In this document: in pieces, positions 22,701-33,954 of the stretch
How the letters are laid out: each line of letters starts with the position of its first letter
Numbering within the stretch: position 1 is the stretch's first letter
From: Phoronis australis
Taxonomy: Eukaryota > Phoronida > Phoronidae
Direction: 5' to 3'
Length of the DNA stretch: 64,000 nucleotides
NCBI GenBank assembly: GCA_002633005.1
Contig: NMRA01000217.1
Span: 360,967-424,966, forward strand
Program-made: the position numbers and the translations under genes
Notes under the pieces: generated by a model
What the model was told of the DNA's origin: nothing
What the model saw: only the letters and a program-made list of their open reading frames with translations
Database searches by the model: none

Positions 22701-25482
22701 AGTAAACCACTCTAAGAATGATTGGCCTACTGTGAAGGGGACAGCTGACATTGATTTTCCGAGGACTTCCAACTTCTGTGGCACCTTCTAGTGGCAGTTT
22801 TGTTTATTTTTTTTGTGCCCATACCTGTGTCCTCTAAACCCACTGCAGGAGCTTTATTTAATTTAACAAATGTATTGAAATGAAGTTGATTACAGACGAC
22901 AATGACTTCTGGATGGATTCAACAACTACTGTGCCCCCAAGTGGCAATTTCATTTTTTCCATTTTCTTCTGTTTCTCTGAAGTTCCTTAACAGATTTTTA
23001 TAAAATTTAATAAATAGCTTTGTATTAAAGAAATGTTGACATGTTCCCGTTTTCAGATGGATTCAACGTATTTCGCGCAATCTAATGACCATTTTTACCG
23101 TTTTCGAGTTTTTTTTAGCACTCATGCCTCTATCAACAAAACCTTTCTATTAAAGAAATGACATGTTGCTGTTTTCGAATGGATGTGACATATTTCGTGC
23201 AATCTAGTGTCCATTCGTAGGATACAAATTGACACCTCTAGAAGCCCACCGTTTGCAGTGCATCAGTGGGTGCATTTCAACACTCTGCTTTGCTCTTGTT
23301 TATCTTTACCTCTGTATTTTCAAAGGTCCTTTAATAGCGGATTTTCATAAAATTTAGAAAATGGATGTGTTTTAGAGAGATATCGCCACCACCACGTTTA
23401 TAAATGGATCCAAGGTATTTTGCGCCACCTCGTGGTCAATTTTAGTGTCTTCGAGTTTTTTGGCATCCGCCCCTCTATCAAGCAAACCATTATAAGAGTG
23501 ATTATAAAAATTGGTGTATATATTCCTACTGGGAAGAGGAAGGTTGGGGATGATTTTGGGGGAGCACTGACTAGTGTGACTCCTTGTGGCAGTTTTTTGT
23601 TTTTTTTGCATCTGTGGCTTCATCCCCTGAACCCTCTGCAAGGTCTTCGTTAAATTGGGCAAGCGTATTTGCTGAAAGGTGGTAACAAATGATAATGACT
23701 TTCAAGTGGATTTGACTATGGCTGTGACCCCTAGTGGCAATTATATTTTTTCCCATTTTCTCTGTATGTTTCTTAACACCATTTTATGAAATTTGGCAAA
23801 TAGGTGTCAGGTGTCTCTGTTTTCATATGGATTTGACATGGTTTATGCCTCCAAGTAGACATTTTTATTATTTTGGAGTTTGTTTTTGGTGCCCATCGCT
23901 CTTTCTACCAAACCACTCTAAGAATCGTAATGAAAATTGGTACATGTGGTAAGAGCATGACTGCCAATGATTTTTGGACAGTTTTGACTACTGTGGGTCC
24001 CCCTATTGGCTGTTCTTTTTTCGTATCCACACCTGTTTTGTTACTGATGAAAGGCGATGCTTGGCAGATGGTTTCGTGGAATTATTTTCATTTACAACTG
24101 GCATTGAACCATTCTGTTCTGCGCAAAAATGCTCATTTAAAATGTATTTTAATGTACATTTCATTAGAAATTAGTTGAACAAAGTAAAGATAAATTATCC
24201 TCTTTTAAATTAACAGTAACGCCTGCAAATCACATCCCACTGGAACTTTAAACTGCATAGAATGAAAAAATCGACCCAGCTCAAGGCTTGAGTGTGTTAA
24301 CTAGGTCAGCCATACCACCGAAATTAGTCTATTAAGCGAAGATCTGACCTATGCAACTTTAACTTAAACTAAAATTTCACCAATTTGCCAAAATTGAACA
24401 AAGGCTTCTTGCCCACATTTTCACATTATCTGATGGTAGACCTCAACGGTGATAAACACATTTAAGCAGTGCTACTCATATTTCTTTGAATAAGACGAGA
24501 TGATACTTGTCCATCATATCTGTTGTGTCAAAAATTGGCACGATTTTATTTTGGTAAAGTCAACAATTTTTTTTTCGTGTCCTCATGGGTTTCACTCTAC
24601 CTTTGTTACAGGAACCGCCCAGTCAGTAGGTTGTACTGTTGATGGCATGGCGCCACATGATGTCATTGACCAGATTAACGATGGATCTATTGAGGTGCCG
24701 CAGGTGAGGAGAATATAATTGCACGCTCTGTATTTTCTGAGGTCATATCAAAATGAACTACGTCCAGTATAGCCATGTTGTTTCCCAAAAAACTGCAATG
24801 GTGTTGTGGCTAACCAGTGTTTGCTCTCCACAAATAGAATTCTTTTCTCATGTACTGTTGATATTTCAAGCTTATGTCCTTCCACTGTCTTGCCAGGAGG
24901 CCTGAGCAAACACGCGCTTGGCAAACTAAATTTTCATGACACCGGCGATAATTCAGAGCGTTTCTTCAAAGTACCGTGATATTCTTTTAACAGGTAGCCA
25001 GTCAAATCTAGTTTGTACGTGCTTGCTTCTGATTCTGACAGTGGGGCAATGTCTTAATTTAATTTGTGTTGCTTTCACCATGGTTCGGATGGTACACTAC
25101 CACTTCACAGGGATGACACATATTAACTATTTCATTAAAAGTTGTTTGTAGTAAGCATTAAGGTCAACAGTATCTCCAATCCATTACACTACATGCTCGT
25201 TTTAGTATAATAGGAAGGGAAATTTTCATAACCCTTGGCTAGTAACTTTTTCCATTGAATCCATAAAGATGTGGATCTGGACACCATTCTTGTAGTATTA
25301 CTGATGTAGATAGTGTTGCAGTCTGCTAACCTAAGGTATTTCTTTGTTGCCTTTCATTGACGTTCAAATACTGGCTTTTCTTTTCACCAAACTACATATT
25401 AAGAATGGTGATGTTGCTACTTAATTTAGATTTCCACACTGACTTCAACTTGAACAGCTTTGTTTCTTTTTTGCAGGATTAA
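19784..25482 (+). CDS. RPL12: 60S ribosomal protein L12 (uL11), complete, five exons
   Basis: Large-subunit ribosomal protein uL11, which forms the stalk base and binds the GTPase-associated rRNA. Exons: 19784-19820, 20664-20737, 21450-21738, 24612-24703, 25477-25482; phases join exactly into 165 codons plus TAA, the length of human RPL12. The protein starts [16 protein letters not shown] (human begins MPPKFDP). Hallmarks are [64 protein letters not shown] and the end IEVPQD. The last exon holds only Asp and the stop. A short first exon and large introns are typical; the 2.9-kb third intron is filled by a tandem array and begins with a perfect hairpin. Confidence 0.99.
20233..20570 (+). repeat. 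Dispersed repeat family C, copy 1
   Basis: Aligns along its length with 47005-47385. Shared blocks are TCCATGAAA, GGGTGCCATTT, AGAAAGTT, ACTCAGTCTC-like, CCTAACTCACGTGAC, GCGACCAAAAA, AAGTGGA, TTGGA and ATGCTTCATCGAAGA. It lies in RPL12 intron 1. Confidence 0.75.
21766..21795. other. Perfect 11-bp inverted repeat with 8-nt loop
   Basis: Arms ATGCGCCCACA (21766-21776) and TGTGGGCGCAT (21785-21795) flank CATATATA. It sits 27 bases inside RPL12 intron 3, at the left edge of the tandem array. Confidence 0.85.
21796..24030. repeat. Degenerate tandem array, unit about 150 bp, with CTCF-like boxes
   Basis: Diverged units alternate phrases such as ATGGATTCAAGGTATTTTG, a GTGCCCCCTAGTGGCAATTT-like box, GGCATCCGCCCCTCT, ACCACTCTAAGAATG, AAAATTGGCACA and GATTTTCCGG. 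The box recurs at 21932, 22112, 22392, 22518, 22639, 22781, 22932, 23422, 23575 and 23724, with weaker forms near 23084, 23205, 23855 and 24000; spacing is mostly 110-170 bases. It fills most of RPL12 intron 3. No protein is conserved across units. Confidence 0.85.
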
Positions 25483-25527
25483 AGATCAAGTCTTCGAATT
25501 TGATCATTTTTAACTAAAATGGTTGAA

Positions 25528-25533
25528 AATAAA
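25528..25533 (+). terminator. RPL12: RPL12 polyadenylation signal
   Basis: AATAAA 46 bases after the RPL12 stop codon, giving the short 3' UTR usual for a ribosomal-protein mRNA. Confidence 0.8.
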
Positions 25534-28158
25534 GGTATAAAAATGGAAAGTTCCGATTGTTTTTCCTTAAGTGCCAATGCCATCTATTCATCTTGTCTTT
25601 TACATGCACACAAATATGGTCGGAGTTGTTCCAGTCATATTTATAATTGGACCAAATACCAGTCGTGAATCAATGATTGACTAGGGTTGAATCTGACGGG
25701 GTAGACATTGGGCCAGTTTAGATTTCTCCTGAACAGGATGATCTCTGAGCCGCTGGATCTATTACAGAATTTACTTGAAATTTGGGTTCAGATGTTAAAA
25801 GAAATCTTTCTTCATCTTGTGGATGTCAAGTCCTCAAAGTAGCAAGTGTTACACAGCTGAAAGGCCACGTTGCATTCAAACTTGTTCTTTGAAAATGGAA
25901 GGTGCATGTGAATATGTACACAGATAGAACCCTTGGACTTTGGTATACTACAGATTTCTCTTTAAAAATGTTTGGAATCATTTTGGGAGGTATTCCAACT
26001 ACTTATACAGGCATGCACACACACACGAGCAATGTTCACATAGTCACTTTGCTGATTTCATGTCCTGCACTAGGAGATTCGCATCTTCCAATGTTCAAGC
26101 ATTTTGTGCAAGCAATTTTGCAAAGAATATTGGTACTTATTGTAAGCAGTTAAACCACTTTAAACCCTTTTTTTGTCATAACAAATCTCATCTTGTAACC
26201 GACTGTATATCTTTCGGGACATCCGTGGAACACTAAAAAGAAGGTATGCAATACATGTTTCTCAGTGTGAACGAAAAAACCAGTGACTTCAAACTCGTAT
26301 AAAGTTCAACCTATATATTGAACACAAGGGTTTTACAGAAACATCGACGATGGTTGCGTTCTAGTAGGTGACAACTTCCAGGTATATTGAATAACGGTCT
26401 GGCTTGTGACAACCTGGCGTACACGATGACTCATCTGACATCCAATTGTCAAAGTGTATGTTAAAAGTGGTAGATTATTCGAACCGCGAATGCCACTTCG
26501 GAATGAGACGTGCAATAAGTAATTAAAACCATGATTTTTATACAACAATCTAAGATGACCAAAAATTTGTAATTTAACCAAAACAGTTACTCTCCCCTCT
26601 AAGGAACACTGAGCGCCCAGTTGTGTTTGCTGTTAGGGCAGCGGACGGATGTGTCAATGACGTCACACCTCATGACGTAATAGATTTAGACCCGTTAGAG
26701 AGGCACCTCGATGCTTTCGTGGCACGTTTTGCGCTCATCGCAACGGATTGAGAACCGAAACAAAAGAGGGATTACTCTGCTGAATAAGAGCAAAAGGTTG
26801 ATTATTTCGCGTGCGCCAAGTGTCGTCGTGGTATATTGTATTCATTCATCAAAAACAAATGTTGCGTATATTCCGTTACAAAAGGGGATATTCACCCAAC
26901 TCATCAACAGATGCCGCGTAATGTCTAACCCAGGTACCGACGGTACTAAACTAATAGTATTAATAGTAAGATGTGACCACCTAAAGTAGATCATAAAACT
27001 GATATTGTTTAAACATGTATTAATGACAAAGTAAATTCGAATACACTACAAAAAATCATCAACGTTTCTGTGGTCACAAATTCAACTTTGAACCTGAGTT
27101 TAGGTTATAAACTGCGCTGACTGTTACTTAAAGAACTGATAACGTTTCTTCACCCTTCACAAATTTGAGCAAGCTCTGTTGATCGGTTGCTTACAGACCA
27201 ACCTGCTTTCTAGGAAGTTCTACTGGAATTTGAACGTATCTGCGATAATAATTTTCATAGAAGCGAGTGCAAAATTAAAAGCATGCACGTCCCAGGGGCG
27301 TGCAAATTGGAAGAAGCTCCAATGCCCAGCTGTTGGTTAGATTAAAACCTCGCAGCAGCATTTTAATAGATGAAATATGGTTCTGCTAGTCACATTCATG
27401 CATTTCTTCTGCTGAAGCTGGTCTACAGGTTGTACTTGAAACTCGCACTTTTTTCCAGTCCCGAAGAAATATCGGTGGCGTAATTTTTTTAATCGAGTGG
27501 GTTATCTGCAACTAGTAATCTGATTTGTTTGTGCAATGGAACGCTTTTGTTTATTTGTTCTGTACCTTTACTCATCAGCCTAAAATCAGAGAAACGCTTG
27601 AATTGCCCATTCATTTTATTTAAGCAAACTCACTGGTTAAAATTCAGCTCACAGCAGAAAAGTGGTGGCTGTGGGAAATATATGTATGTGCAGCGTACTT
27701 ATACTATCTAAAAAACAACAACAAAAAAAAAAACGAAAAGCGCTCAGCACGGAGGTAGTTATATTAGTCCATTAGATTCTACTTATTCATCATATTCGGC
27801 GGCAATGCAGCATATTTCACGGCTCAGTTGTTTTGCGAAGTGGTCAAGTCGAAAGAAACACTTTTCCATGCACTGAAATTTATTCATATTTGCCAAGTGA
27901 TATAAGCTAGCATTCACATCTAAGTGGAGTTTCGTCCACGGCAATAAAGAAAGGCAAGCAGAGCTTTGGTACTCCCACCGCTATAATAATTATATAATTT
28001 GTAATTTCAAAGGTCATTAACACATGTAAAATGATAAAGTCGTTTCCAAGTGTAGTTACTGACACTTCTAGTAGCTAAAAGCTGGAGCATAAAATGTTGC
28101 ACCCTGGGAAAAGTAATCATCTGTGGCGGAAAAGCATCTTTTTACGAACTGCGCCGAA
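25534..28158. other. Intergenic, nothing coding recognised
   Basis: Short frames only. A cluster near 26,655 holds a perfect CRE (TGACGTCA, 26658-26665) and a TGACGTAA nearby, which could mark a promoter, but no gene was identified next to it. An A-rich run lies near 27,716-27,740. The 3' UTR of the minus-strand gene ending at 28159 should occupy the right part. Confidence 0.4.
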
Positions 28159-30087
28159 CTAGCCGCAAGTTTGGCACCGACACGTGGGGCAGCCGTTGTT
28201 GTCGTAGATCCTGCCACATGGACATAGGTTCTTGCACAGGGGAGGACACTTCGGACAACGTTTGCATTTGCAGATGGGACAGCCGTCAACCACCACGTTT
28301 CCACACGGACAGTAAATCTGGCAGAGTACGGGAGAGCACTTTTTGGCTAAAATATACGGGAATGCCCATAAGCATACATGAAAAATTTAGTTTAACTATG
28401 CTATAAAACATACCAGAAACAACTTTGTGATTTAAACCATGCCGTTATAAAACTGGTCTCAGTTTGCTCCTTGGGCTACTCTGATGAGAAGTGATGCTTA
28501 GGCTTGGGAAGCACTGCTAGGTTTTATTGCCAGAGACCTTGTAGGCTCGGACGACTAGTTGATTTGTAACAGTGCCGCGGCTCATCTCATGTGCCGACCA
28601 CGGTCCCGAGCAATGACACACTACCAGGTCTCAGTTTTTACCATAAATCTCGATATCATCTGCCGGAGTATAAAGGACAAGTTACGAACAAGTTGGTGGG
28701 AATTATTTGGACTGCACGAGCATGCTTTAAATTTAGTGGAGACAGTCTCAAGTGGCTCAGTGGTTTGAGCTCCGGACTCCGGTTTGGGAGACCAGGGTTC
28801 GACTATCCTGGTTTTTAGTGGCTGACAAACGAGCATTGCACAAAGGTGTCTCTGAGCTCGGTCTTACCAGTGAATGTATGCAAGAGAATGAATGAGAACC
28901 TGGATATAATGCAAACGCTTTTCCTGGAGTTGTACTTAAAAATCATGCTTTCAGTGGTAAGATTAAGTACAACGCTGAGTATAATTGTTCAAACTTATAG
29001 GTAGGCCTACTTTACTTTTAAACAGAGGCGCGGACGTGATCCGACTTACCGCAAACACATTCTCTCCTGCGGGCAAAGAACCAGACAGTCCTCCTGCGGC
29101 GGCACCACCAGAATCTGCACCATCGTCTGCAACTACCGTGGGCAAGAAAAACTACGGAGCGCGTCTGACATCTTCCTTTCTGTGGAACGTCGCACGCAGC
29201 GCTGGAAAACGGCGAAAGCAGAACAACAAGTGAAAGAGATCTCACAACGTGAAGTTCAGGAGCAACTTAATGCTGATAAACTAAAACGTCTATAAACACA
29301 ATTTATATGAGAGACTGAACTGGCAAATACAAAAACTATATTATACAGTGTTAATACTGGCGAAACTTGAATATGACGTTCGTGTGGCATTAAAGATGGG
29401 TTTCGGGCATTTCAGATGGTGCACGATGATTGGTTCTCGTACATGTATTTACGAACCATTAATGGGTCCAAAAGCCCTTATATCTTCGGTCGCACAACCG
29501 GTGGCATCTTTAGGAAACGTCTGCCATCCGAGTCATTCATGACGAACTATCTCAGCCTACTCGAGTGTAAGGAAAATTGACACTCGACGTCCTCTTCGTG
29601 TTTTCCCTCGGCTTCGTTTGATACTTAACCACGAATCTTACAGAGCACTGGTAACATGACCATTGGCACATTTTTTTTCAATTTTTCTGAATTAAAATTC
29701 AACTCAAAACTGTACCTACATGAAATTATCGAGTACTTACTTTTCCTTACGACAAACTGTGTTCTTCACAGGCGTGGTGTAATACACTCCGTTGTAAGAT
29801 CTTGAATAAAAAGTCCTCACTTCGCATGGGTTGGGATTTGGTGGCGCTGTTGTTGGTGGCCGCGTTGTTATTGATGGCGTTGTTGTTGATGGCGGCGCCG
29901 TTGTTTCATTTCCCACTTCCTTTCTCTCTTCCAAGCTTATGTCTTCGTCTGTGGCTGCCAACTCATCATCAAACGTCTCTTCAAAGTTTCTCTCATCGAA
30001 AATATCAAACCCATCTTCAACGTCATCTTTCACGTCATGTGCAAGCGCCTGCAGGGACAGGCAGAGCAGGAGTACGCCGAGGACAGT
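28159..30087 (-). CDS. Secreted cysteine-rich protein with two antistasin-like modules, 5'-incomplete
   Basis: Three minus-strand exons splice in phase: 30087-29741, 29201-29050, 28346-28159 (GT-AG; phases 0, 2, 1), 228 codons plus TAG. The first begins inside a signal peptide (TVLGVLLLCLSLQALA); the initiator must lie in an unseen upstream exon. Next come an acidic stretch (DERNFEETFDDELAATDED) and a mucin-like Thr/Pro linker. A middle segment is rich in Arg, Trp and Cys (GSCRRWCRFWWCRRRR). Two C-terminal repeats follow: CPCGNVVVDGCPICKC and CPCGRIYDNNGCPTCRC, matching the antistasin pattern C-x-C-G-x(5)-GCP-x-C-x-C. Antistasin modules are typically serine-protease inhibitors, so an extracellular inhibitor is plausible but unproven. 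The two exon junctions fit exactly, which is the main support. Confidence 0.75.
28748..28818 (+). repeat. tRNA-like SINE fragment
   Basis: An A-box-like TGGCTCAGTGG and a B-box-like GGTTCGACTAT lie 35 bases apart, as in a tRNA-derived SINE head. There is no proper acceptor stem, so it is not a tRNA gene. It lies in the intron between the last two exons of the antistasin-like gene. Confidence 0.55.
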
Positions 30088-32932
30088 CTGTAAGTATAAG
30101 AATAGCGGTTCGTTGCCAAGCTACGCTCAATTATCTGATAACTCGGAACATATAGGAACACCAAAGCATGGAAAGCTAAATTAAATAAGTAATTTTTTCA
30201 CTAAATCAGTGAACCGGCATATTTTCACAATTTTCTGTTTGGAATTAATTTGGCTATACGTTAGGTATTCATGTATCAAAGTCCCTAGGCCTGTCGACCC
30301 CCTGTATTCATTTGCACAAAAACTAAACGATATGCAGTACATGTAGAAATCCGCAACAAAAGTTTTGATTGAGGTAAAGTAATTTTTAATATTACTGGTT
30401 TAATGTACATGTAGGCCTACAAATTACATGTACGACACTCAATAAGGTAGATCCTTGCAACAATTAAAAATTCTTGAAATTAATTAGCTTTAACTGTTAA
30501 TAAATAATTTAGTGACTTGTGGAAATTAGACTTCCATTACAAAGCCAAAACAAACGAACGAAATCTAAAATGAAACGCGGAGAAATCAAATGTGAAACTG
30601 TTTAATTGAAGATTACAGTATGTTTAACCATTCAACTGTTGACAAGACAGTGTTTTCTGGCATCATTACTTTGCAAGGGCAAATCAAAGCGGTTTACATT
30701 TCCACACGCCCTTGGCACAATGAACAACCAAACACAGGGCTTTTTAAAACGAAGGCCAATGATTAAACACAAATTAACAATAGCGCACTTTATTTTAAAT
30801 GAGTGCAAAAACTTAATATCAGCAGAATATCTATTTGCGAGAGATAAAAGAAATAAATATTTACAAACTCTTTGATCTTGGTCGCTTAACACAATGGGTT
30901 GGTGTAAAATACTTATACGTTTCACACATACCGAACTTGTTATTATAGACATGGGAAGTCATGATCGACCGTGATCTTGCCGTTACATTGTACGAGACAC
31001 ACTTCAATAAGAAACAACACATCCAACACTCATTTCTTTTTACGCCGTTGTATGTCAGCAAAAAGGTTAATATATCATAATAACCGTTTTTTTTGAACTG
31101 AGTTCCCAAAATTCACCCAGTTACCTGGACCCTCAATTAATTGCAACTGTCAAGTTTAATACAATAATGCTTTTATGCTGGTGCGCATAGACTTTTAAAA
31201 ACTTTCCTTCCTTTACTCACGGTTTATAATACAGGAGGAATTTCGTAGGTGGAAAGGTATGATCCCTAAAATATAGATTTCGTAATTTTCAGCTCTGTTG
31301 GAATTTGTCTCGTTTTACCATCAGTTTTTAATTTAAACAATGGCGAGGCCATGTGAGACACTACAAGATTACGATTTACATTAAAGTATGCATCTTACAT
31401 GTTGAGACTACCTAAAACCATTGAACTAGTGATACTTGGTATTACGCATGCTTGCCGGAGAATTTTAATTGGTTACGAAACGCCCTTCATATGCCAGAAG
31501 AAAACCTTACCATTACAAAAGTGTTTGAAGCCATGCACCAGCCGCGCGAAATGACCACTGTTTCCAGAGACAGCGAGCGATACGATCAGTCCTCACACGG
31601 GACTACTTCTAATTTGAACAAAAAACAAGTTGAGACCGGTTTTACAAGAACAGCTGACCTAATTTATTCAAATCTAGTTCTTGTGGCGGAACAAGTAGAA
31701 CACATTTAAATAAGATTTTGTTAAAAGGATACCAAACCCGGTTTTAACATATACTAAAAACAACTTTCCAATACAGTTCTCTGAAACAAAATAATGCTCA
31801 GTTACCCTCGACAACACTCCAAAGTTTGGAGGAAAACATGAAAATTCCTTTCAAAGTCTGCTATAAGGGCAAGCGTAACCTACACTTTAGCTAACCCGGC
31901 AACTGTGGGAAATAAAAACCGGCCAAGGACCACACGGTCCAATATATCACATAAGAAGAATGAGTTTTTAGTTAATTCCTGTCTTTAACTTGGAAAATTG
32001 ACACCAATGATGCATTAGCAGGTGGCAGAATGGGGATTGGTAGAAATCGTCAAAACGGGGCTCAGTATCCTTTTAATAATAAAAAAACTTGTTGTGTTAA
32101 AAAGGGGAACGTCCTTTTAATGAGCTGAAATACGACACGTTTTTCCACCATTTAAGACATTTGTCACATTGATGGAATGCAACAGTATCATAAACTAGCA
32201 GACGGTTTTTAATATCAACTCATTCAGTCATAAATTTAAATGCTTAAAACGTGTTTTACATTATGATCTCTCCTTATAATGTCTTTGTCATGTTTATATA
32301 TAAACATTACAAAGACACATCATAAACCAAAATCCATGTCAGTCACGTTTCAGGTAATACATGTATCTTATTTGACCTTTTTTCGGTTATGTGATCCTTC
32401 TCACTAGTAAGCCGCCCATAGGCTACAGGCTCGTCTTGTCTGTATTTGCCAGAACTACATGTACCAATGGGCTTGGTCTCTGGGGCCATTTTCAAGTTTG
32501 AGTCAAAAAGCCATCTGTCAATTGGTCGTCACTTCGTCGATTATACTCCCACTGACACGGCAAAACACATCGCCTTCTTATTTGGTGTGGCAAAACATAG
32601 ACGTGGCACATTTCCCTTAGATGGAAATGTGACCTTTGACCGTTGACGTAAACAAAATAATATGGCAATTCCAAGCAGCAGCTCTCACTGGCACTCTTTC
32701 ACGGCTCTACGAAAGGTAGGGCCACTTTTAGATGACGCCTGTGTCAGAGAGTCTCGCTTGTTCCCTGCGTGTCCGAACACGCAGCCATCATTCAGTAGCA
32801 CGCGTTTTATCACTGGTTGATGTAACCTCGGCAGCCATTGTGTCAGAATATAGTCTGACAGTATTTTTAGTTGTATTGTTTTGTTTTGTTATTCTGTTTG
32901 ATTGGCATGACCCGGCCCTGAGTTAAGTACCA
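30088..32932. other. Upstream of the antistasin-like gene; nothing firmly identified
   Basis: The missing first exon and promoter of the minus-strand gene should lie here, but no signal-peptide start with an in-phase donor could be chosen. An 85-codon plus-strand frame at 31452-31709 matches no family I know. Confidence 0.35.
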
Positions 32933-33600
32933 TGATGATGTAATTTGTTTACTACAGAATAGTATGGAACTTTCTAGAAGACTGAGGTCAGAACAGTGAT
33001 GATGTAATTTGTTTACTGTAGTATAGTGTGGAACTTTCTAGAAGACTCTAGCATGACAGTGATTAATGCAGTCTGGAATAATCTAGAGACTAGTACGTTG
33101 TTTGTAGAATGATTGGGTAGGTTCCAGAAAGTTCTGGTATGTGCTTGAATTGAAGAACAATGCATTAGGCTATAAATACACAAGCACGGGTTTGTGTTAG
33201 TCTGTTGAGTCCAAGAAGGTCAAGACCGGAGATCAAGACAGTTCACAAGAAGATCACGTCAGTTAATCAAGAGAAGATCAAGTCAGTTCAAGACAGTTAC
33301 AGTTGAGTTGCAGCCAAGAGAATCAGCAGTTACAGCGATAGTCAATAGAGAGCCAGCTACAGAGACAGCAGGTTATTGAATCGAGTGTAACAGTTGCTGG
33401 ACTGTATCTCAGAAGTTCAATACAAGTCAAGGCTTCGCAGCACTGGCTGGAGCATAAACAGACATTACGTCGGACGTTTTGTTTGAGTAGGCTTGTGAAC
33501 GTACGGTCGGGATTAATAAAGGATTAACTCGAACCAGTCTTCGGTCAATCTTCGCACCGAAAGCTATTAGCACCGGTCTGTAACAACCTGCGCCCACCCA
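32933..33600 (+). mobile_element. LTR-like unit with heat-shock promoter
   Basis: A 64-bp direct repeat (32933-32996, 32997-33060) carries in each unit a perfect heat-shock element GAACTTTCTAGAA (32967-32979 and 33031-33043). A third perfect one, TTCCAGAAAGTTC, is at 33122-33134. A TATA box (TATAAATA, 33171-33178) follows, then a purine-rich leader, AATAAA at 33515-33520, and CTGTAACA at 33578-33585. Just after comes CTGCGCCCACC, resembling the primer-binding site of retroelements primed by tRNA-Lys-type ends. The order enhancer, TATA, polyA signal, CA end, PBS-like box suggests an LTR. The left edge is uncertain and no gag or pol follows, so it is a solo or truncated LTR. An alternative is a captured heat-shock gene promoter. 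Confidence 0.6.
33171..33178 (+). promoter_or_regulatory. TATA box below three heat-shock elements
   Basis: TATAAATA lies 37 bases downstream of the third heat-shock element, predicting transcription from about 33,200. The leader begins AGTCTGTTGAGTCC and is rich in A, G and CAAG words. Confidence 0.65.
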
Positions 33601-33954
33601 CACACGGGGAAAAACGTGACACATTGGTTAGCTTTACAGACAAAGTAAGAAAATGGCGCACTACGTTTTGTAGCCTTGTCAATGGCATGACAGCAAATAT
33701 TTCGTTTCTGTCAATGCGGTTTAATAGCTGCGTGCTTAAAGCACATACATGGACAGATGCACACACATCTGGCCGATTTAACCAGTGTATTGTTCATACT
33801 GTGTGAATACAGAAGAGCAACATAAACAAAAGTTCGGCAACAATGAGAATAATGCACTCCGAAAAGGCACAATCACAATTTTCTGATTCACATTTCTTGA
33901 ACATGAGTTAAGCACCGATTTGTCTGTAAACCTAGGTCCAATATCAAATGTATA

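Noticed and set aside
20738-24611. Intronic snoRNA expected in a ribosomal-protein gene
   Set aside because: GATGATG-like words occur at 22191, but no C/D box pair with terminal stem and no convincing H/ACA fold could be made out by eye.
28985-29233. Plus-strand 82-codon Pro/Ala-rich frame
   Set aside because: It is the antisense shadow of the Cys/Arg/Trp-rich exon.
29018-29245. Single-exon minus-strand gene starting MRSLSLVVLLSPFSS
   Set aside because: The apparent signal peptide lies upstream of a strong acceptor (CTTTCGCCGTTTTCCAG); the downstream part is instead an internal exon of the antistasin-like gene in matching phase.
31452-31709. 85-codon plus-strand frame as a small gene
   Set aside because: No recognisable motif, promoter or splice signals; could not be supported beyond being open.
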